A stretch of DNA of 64,000 nt from Coprinus comatus (taxonomy: Eukaryota > Basidiomycota > Agaricomycetes > Agaricales > Agaricaceae), in assembly GCA_034638255.1 (NCBI GenBank), contig JAWPGT010000032.1:186001-250000 (forward strand). Reading direction: 5' to 3'. The notes below the pieces were generated by a model. That model did no database searches. It was not told where the DNA came from and saw only the letters and a list, made by a program, of their open reading frames with translations. Positions 58,450 to 64,000 of the stretch are shown in pieces. The position numbers and the translations under genes are program-made. Position 1 is the first letter of the stretch; each line of letters starts with the position of its first letter.

Positions 58450-59395
58450 TCTCTAGTGTTAACCGCAAGGACCCGCCCAAGACTGGATGACATCCCATAG
58501 GATTTAGAAATCTAAATGGCATCCTCAAACTATATTTCTGTGACGTGCGATTGTTCCAGTTATCAAATCGGGAAAGGACCCTGTCGGATCTTGAACCAGA
58601 CCCATTTCTAAACTATTGCGTTTGGAAGAGGCCTACGTACCCCCTCTCTAGATGTTTTTTGATCCCCAAACCGCAATTTTTAAACTCAGACCGATCATGT
58701 GCGTCGGCACAAGAACTCGCACTTGATAACTTCAGTTCAGTATACTAGCCCATGTAGCTTAACCCAGAGCAAAAACCATTCTCAGTATGCCCGATACTCG
58801 CTCAAAGTTTAACCTTAGGTGTGTGAAACATTGTTACTAATGTCTGGTATGTCAGGGTAAGATAAATTAACCCCAAAAGTTGTTAAAAAAAGAACCTCGG
58901 TAGAGTTTACTGCAGAAAGGCGAGAATTGAAAGTACATTTTCCAAGTCATTCTTTATATCTAGAGCCGAAACTTAATTTTCAATTATATTTACCGTATGT
59001 ACAGAAGTCTTGCAAGTCCAGAAAGAATCGTGAGCCCAAGTATTCATGTTGGAGCACAGGGATAAGATGTGAGGCAAATTAATTGTTGTCCTGATGATCA
59101 CTACCATATTAAGGTAAGATGTCAGTTGATTGTAGATGTGGTCATGGTTTACAATTCTTGTCTAAATATCGGAATCCTCCGAAACAGATAAGACTTAGAG
59201 AGGTATTTAGTTTTCTAATGTCATCCATTAATCTGAGTCAATCTCAACTACTTAGTAGGATTCAACTCGAGTAGAAGGATGCTAGTACCGCGTGACTCGG
59301 TCATTACTGTGAGAAAGGACTAAAATTAGCACTCAATGATATTCAATATGTTGATTGAGTGTTTGGTGGGCGTTGGACGTGGGCTGGTGCGGGCG

Positions 59396-59420
59396 TACCG
59401 GTACATGGTCATGACCGGTA
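59396..59420. promoter_or_regulatory. Palindromic promoter element
   Basis: TACCGGT and ACCGGTA form a perfect inverted repeat around ACATGGTCATG, which itself contains CATG twice. It lies about 115 bases before the ligase ATG and 34 bases before its TATA box, a position suited to a dimeric regulator. Confidence 0.45.
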
Positions 59421-59453
59421 CCCGTGTTATCCCCAATGCAACCTGTGGTGCCC

Positions 59454-59460
59454 TATAAAG
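59454..59460 (+). promoter_or_regulatory. TATA box of the acyl-CoA synthetase-like gene
   Basis: TATAAAG 74 bases before the ATG at 59534, followed by a C/T-rich initiation area. Confidence 0.55.
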
Positions 59461-59533
59461 TTCAGGACACTTCCCGCTGAGCTTTGTTGCCTTCACATCA
59501 CATTTTGAAGACTCGTCACTGACGGTTTATAAG

Positions 59534-61802
59534 ATGCACTTAAAATCTCTATACCCTGACATATCTCCCTGTGAACCGCTGCTGAATGTATATCTCGCAC
59601 TGGCTGGACGTCCTAATCAAAATGATTGGCCTGACTTTGTGGCACATATCGAGGCCCTTACTGGCAAAGAATTCACGTTCCAGCAACTATGCAAAAGGAT
59701 CAACGATCTGGCTACAGCATTGGTAACACCAGCATCGGAGGGAGGGCTTGGTCTGAAAGCGGAAAATGGTGACATAGTCGGTTTCATGAGTGATAATTCG
59801 TCTGTGAGTCACGATGAACTTTCTAGCACCATTACGCAATGAATCTTCAATGTCTGAATGAGTCGCCCCTATTGTAGGATTATATCTCGCTCTCAATGGC
59901 CTTCTTCAAAGTTGCGGTCCCTTTTGCTCTCATATCATCATATTCTACATCGTTCGAGTTGAAACATGCACTTTCCCTTTCGAGGGTCACCAGATTATTC
60001 GTCGCGCCAGAGCACCTTTCCCATGCAACTACTCTAGCAGCTAAAGTAGGGATACCCGAGGACCGTATATATATTATGAACGGTCACATTCAAGGCAAGA
60101 CATCCGTGGAATCCCTTATCCAGAATGTGAATACCAGGAACATACCGCCAGTTAGCGTCCGTTTAGTGCCAAAAGACACACTTGCTTATCTCGTATTCTC
60201 AAGTGGTACCAGTGGCCTTCCAAAAGGTTTGTCTACACTAGAGGAAAGTAAAAAACCGATGCATGATGCTCATAGAATTATGATAATAGCTGTCATCATT
60301 TCCCATGGGAATGTTATCTGTTCTATTAGACAAGGCGTTACATTATTATTGCAAAGGTTGGAAGTTAGTATGGTTAGTGATATTCAACTCAATGTCCTGT
60401 AAATGCAGCTGCACAAACTTACCACTCTTGTATAGCCGCCTTCGGCGAAAACCCCAGATGGAATTCCCGCTATTTTGGCTTTTCTCCCTATGTTCCATTC
60501 AGCCGGTTTTCATTCATATTGCATCCGACCATTCTTAATACCTTCTCGAGTTGTTGTGTTACCTCGGTGGAATACCGAACAAGTCTTAGATGCCATCCCG
60601 AAGTAAGTTGTCACCATCAACCGTTTAGCAATATATCATATAAGTCGACAGTACTAATATCTGCTAATAGATATAAGATCACGTCAATGAATTTCGTTCC
60701 ATCTCTTGTTCAACAGCTTCTCACACACCCAAGGATTGGAAAAATTGACTTCAGTTCAGTTTTAGGATTAGGATGTGGCGCTGCTTATCTTCCTCGAGAA
60801 TTTCTCGCAAAGCTAATTGCTCTTTCTCCAAAGGAAGCAAGTTTTGGAGAAGGTGAGCTTCCTCCTTATATCAATGGCACAGATAATTGAGCAACTACGA
60901 AAGGATATGGCCTCTCTGAATGTGTACGTCAGATAAATTAGACATCAGATTTTCAACTCATCCAAGTTATAGACGATTGCGGCCCTTTTCCAACCTTTCC
61001 CTGGTTCTATGGATGGTCTTTTTAAAGAGAATCTGACTGCAACAGGGGTACTTTTACCAAGCATGGAAGCTCGTATTGTACGAGACGATGGTACCGAAGC
61101 TGACTGGGACGAAGTCGGAGAATTGTGGCTTCGTGGAGAGAATGTTGTTGTTGGTTATTGGAACAACCCCGAGGCAAATGCAGAATCTTTTGTTGATGGC
61201 TGGCTACGCACGGGGGATAAGTTCAAAGTGGATAAAGACCAATATTTCTAGTGTGTTGCCATTTTACTTTTGCTTTCAACTTTTCCTAGACTAAATTTAC
61301 GATAGTTACGCTGATCGCGTGAAGGTCATTTCATTGTTGATGCTCACACATGTTACCAGCCGTCATTAATACTCTTATATTACAGGACACTCTTAAAGTA
61401 TCAGGAGCTCAAGTATCTCCAGTTGAAATTGAAGAAGTTCTGATTGCCCAACCAGACAAGTTAATCTCTGACGTAACAGTTGCTGGTGTCAGGGGTGGCC
61501 GTACCAATGATGAAAGGATTCCTCGAGCATGGATTGTTCTCAGCGAAGAAGGGAACAAGAAAGGATCTAAACAAGTAATTAAAACTTTAGAAGAATGGCA
61601 CCAGAAGAATCTGAGCCGATACAAGTGGCTTCGAGGTGGTATTATTGTTGTAGATCAGGTAAGATATAATCTTTTAGTATTTCGAATTGTATTCAATTGC
61701 AGACCTCATCTATAGATTCCGAAATCTCCAACAGGAAAAACCTTGCGGAGAGTTCTTGTCGATCAGTGGGAACAGAGCTTATCCACCACATCTAAATTAT
61801 AA
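59534..61802 (+). CDS. AMP-dependent acyl-CoA synthetase/4CL-like, peroxisomal
   Basis: Multi-exon gene from ATG 59534 to TAA 61800-61802. Activates a carboxylic acid as acyl-AMP and transfers it to CoA, by family. Core motifs in order: YLVFSSGTSGLPKG (phosphate-binding loop), FLPMFHSAGF, GCGAAYLPREF, KGYGLSEC after splicing, GELWLRGENVVVGYW, GWLRTGDKF, YADRVK, LKVSGAQVSPVEIEEVL and the catalytic Lys loop IPKSPTGKTLRR. The last residues are TTSKL, a perfect type-1 peroxisomal targeting signal. No carrier-protein or thioesterase domain follows, so this is a stand-alone ligase, not an NRPS. Some small intron borders (about 60235-60300 and 60340-60440) were not fixed exactly. Substrate (fatty acid or cinnamic-type acid) cannot be told. 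Confidence 0.88.
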
Positions 61803-62010
61803 TACACTGCGTGGGTGGATAACTAAGATTAGCTAAATACTCTGAGACCCACGCTCACGCATCTAGTAGTTTGTAAATTACCAAGTATAATAGCCCACAA
61901 TTCGTGTTCCATTTTGGAAATTATACTATTTATGTGGATATTCAAATTGCACAGGTGTTTATTAATATCTGATGTAAGGGAGTGATAGAGGCATAGACTT
62001 ATTTATGCGA

Positions 62011-64000
62011 TTATTCAGAAGACCCGTCAAAGTATAAACGGAACATATTGTCCCAATCAATGTCATTGTGCCTGGCAAACACGTGGTCAACCTATACAGT
62101 AATTTCATAAGCATCTTTAGGTGTGGATATAATTGATAACGACAATACCGTAGATTTCCAAGTAAATTTTTTGTATTTACCGGGCCTGCAAAGCGTGCAA
62201 GAAAATTCGGCTCCATGTGAGCTCATCGCCTCCATTGTGGTGCTCTCTGGATCCATATGACATAGTTGAAGCAGTCTCTTGGTTAGTTTGTGAGCCTTGT
62301 CATCGAATATAAATCTGGCGGAGCTCAACTCCCAAGGCTCTACGATATTTGACCAACCTCCTTTTTGGAGCTGTTCCAATAAAGGGGGGTCGTCAGGGTG
62401 GCATTTTCTTGATAGAGGATACTGAATTGTGTTTTGTATCATTCTAGTATATCCTTGAGGACCGCTATTTCTCTCCACATCACTAAACCATACTGTAGCT
62501 AAACGAAGAGCTTGATACGGGTCGTCCATTTCCTCGCTCCGTTTTGTCAGAGATTTAGGAAGTAAGGTATATAGAATTGCGTTGCGTCTTCGAAGATATT
62601 CAGTATTGATATTCTCCAGTGTGGCATTTGTCTCCTTATCAAGTACAAGGTGCAGGCGCTTTGTGGAATCTAGGATAAGGGACATAAATGGCTCATGGAA
62701 CATGAACTCATAGTCGTTGGCCCTAAACATGGTAATTTGTTCGCTGTAGCGGTAGCAAGATTGCCATTTCCAAGATCTGATTATAGTCCAAAAGCGGTGG
62801 GCATTATCTATGACTCGCTTCCGCTGCCATTCGACCTTGAGTTCTTCCACTGCTGAAAGTATAGCTGGGCGACATTTATTCCATTCTACATAGGTGCATG
62901 AACAATTGTATCTGTGATCAATATTAAACAAAACAAACATTTACCATTATCTGTGAGTTTAGAGACCTTATTGAACGTTGGTAGATTATTGATAGGAAGG
63001 CCTTCGTTGTATTTGAGAATATCTTCTTTGGTCCATCCTTTTTTTAATTTCAGCCTCCTGAATCATGAGGAATTTTTTTAGGTCGATACACACCTAGTTG
63101 ATTAAGCCTTTCCCAGATCCTAAATCAGACATGAATATTCAACCAGCGTACATTTTTGATTTTTGATTTATATGACTTACGCTTGACGGCGTGCATCTCG
63201 CACTTGATTTCGCTCCTTCTCTTTATCCGCATCCAGCGCAGACTTCCATTTCGTGTATAACTCCTCGCCCTATCAATAATACCGATATCATCGAGACCCC
63301 GTCACGTTGACACTGCAAAAAAAACATACCTCTAATCTTTGTACAACTTGAAGTTCTAATTCCCGCCTCCGATCTGTGTCTGTCAAATTTGGAGAAAATG
63401 CATCGAAATCTTTTTTAAGATAAAAGCGTTGGTTTTCTGCAAGGATTAATGAGGGAGATGAAGATACCAAAGAAGTGTTAGCTTACTGACCCAAATACCG
63501 GGATAGACGTCCTCTAAGAAGTTATGAGGATCAGTTGTAAAACTATATATTTCAGTAATATTTCATATACTCGGGATAGATAGTTGAAGAAACTTACTGC
63601 TCCGTTTGCAAACATTTCCAACATACTCTGAGGCGTAAGCCCCAAGATTCGTGATAGTTTTTACCTTCATGACAAAACTATGACAATAGGTTTCAGGATA
63701 ACATATTCGAATATACAAAACAAGTGGAATTACCATGCAACGTTGAACGAATAAAAATCGAATATACTGTGCCAAATTGAGATCAGAAGGACGTGGAGGT
63801 AAACCATTATGCATTGAGTGTAGAGCTTTGTACGCCTGAAGTTAACAATAAGACTTTCAGTTATACAATAAATTCTGACAGGAAGGTTACTTTATTCCAC
63901 AAAAATCTTGCTTGCTTGTCCATCAAGATTTCTTGGAGGCTCTTACAAGACCAAGACAAGTAGAGAAGGTCAATAAGCGCAAGTTCTCCGAAGATTTCAT
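62011..64000 (-). CDS. F-box-like protein with zinc-binding segments, 5' end off window
   Basis: Minus-strand gene ending at TAA 62011-62013 and running off the right edge. At the edge the frame reads FGELALIDLLYLSWSCKSL, the end of a basidiomycete F-box. Spliced next are KQARFLWNKAYKALHSMHN and a zinc-binding-like CMFCHEG...LRLRVCWKCL with CxxC pairs. Then come charged helices (DARRQA, QVVQRLE), the central helical region, and the C-terminal CTLCRPGKYKKFTWKST joined across intron 62155-62097 to VDHVFARHNDIDW. That makes a second Cys/His cluster of the CxxC...H...H kind. The overall plan (F-box, CxxC pairs, long helical region, terminal Cys/His motif) is common among Agaricomycete F-box proteins. 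Substrate unknown. Confidence 0.75.

Larger units (their letters stand above)
58056..59533. other. Intergenic with a small open frame and a promoter palindrome
   Basis: A 74-codon minus-strand frame (58225-58449) and promoter elements of the downstream ligase are listed separately. The rest, 58500-59390, shows nothing recognisable. Confidence 0.45.

Noticed and set aside
59534..61802. Nonribosomal peptide synthetase module
   Set aside because: Only the adenylation-type ligase is present; no carrier or condensation domain follows, and the protein ends in SKL.
1..64000. CRISPR array, bacterial operon or prophage
   Set aside because: No regularly spaced repeats, no Shine-Dalgarno-led gene runs; introns throughout show a eukaryotic genome.

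Overview
The window reads as nuclear DNA of a mushroom-forming basidiomycete (Agaricomycetes). Almost every gene is cut by introns of about 47 to 65 bases with GT...AG ends. Protein families typical of Agaricomycetes recur: a DUF6534-type seven-helix protein, F-box proteins, a LigE/FuA-type GST, an intron-bearing hAT element and a BBE-type oxidase. Gene models were spliced by eye; exon sums were checked for divisibility by three where junctions are given.

Layout. 1-12.5 kb: an accessory island of four paralogous all-helical proteins on the minus strand (A 1-811, B 1666-2863, C 5724-6905, D 10408-12450), interleaved with two paralogs of a second unrecognised helical family (E 4008-5135 minus, F 7738-8836 plus). 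Only D has a long hydrophobic hairpin; it lies in an exon exactly 180 bases longer than the matching 64-base exon of A, B and C. The architecture recalls ClyA/HBL-type helical pore-forming proteins, but that is inference. 14.5-15.8 kb: C2H2 zinc-finger protein. 16.9 kb: intron-containing tRNA-Ala(UGC). 17.3-20.3 kb: tandem secreted pectinesterases sharing a 10-base micro-exon. 20.4-22.1 kb: FEN1 nuclease. 23.5-25.5 kb: DUF6534-type membrane protein. 26.0-30.3 kb: GH35 beta-galactosidase. 31.0-32.5 kb: conserved fungal protein with an apparent frameshift. 33.5-34.8 kb: DcpS decapping scavenger. 36.2-38.7 kb: secreted FAD-linked oxidase. 39.2-41.5 kb: probably GPI-anchored aspartic protease. 41.8-43.6 kb: F-box-like protein. 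43.9-44.8 kb: GST. 45.3-49.7 kb: complete but inactivated hAT transposon with inverted ends and an 8-bp target duplication. 49.7-54.4 kb: gene-poor, decayed segments and one small GSGCRYW-type gene. 54.6-55.6 kb: APH-like kinase. 56.0-58.1 kb: Ni/Co transporter with an apparent frame break. 59.5-61.8 kb: acyl-CoA synthetase-like enzyme ending in a peroxisomal SKL signal. 62.0-64.0 kb: F-box-like protein running off the right edge.

Roles. Pectinesterases, beta-galactosidase, oxidase and secreted protease fit extracellular plant-polymer and protein breakdown. The GST and the peroxisomal ligase fit handling of aromatic or acyl products. FEN1, DcpS and the tRNA are housekeeping. The most novel part is the helical-protein island at the left.
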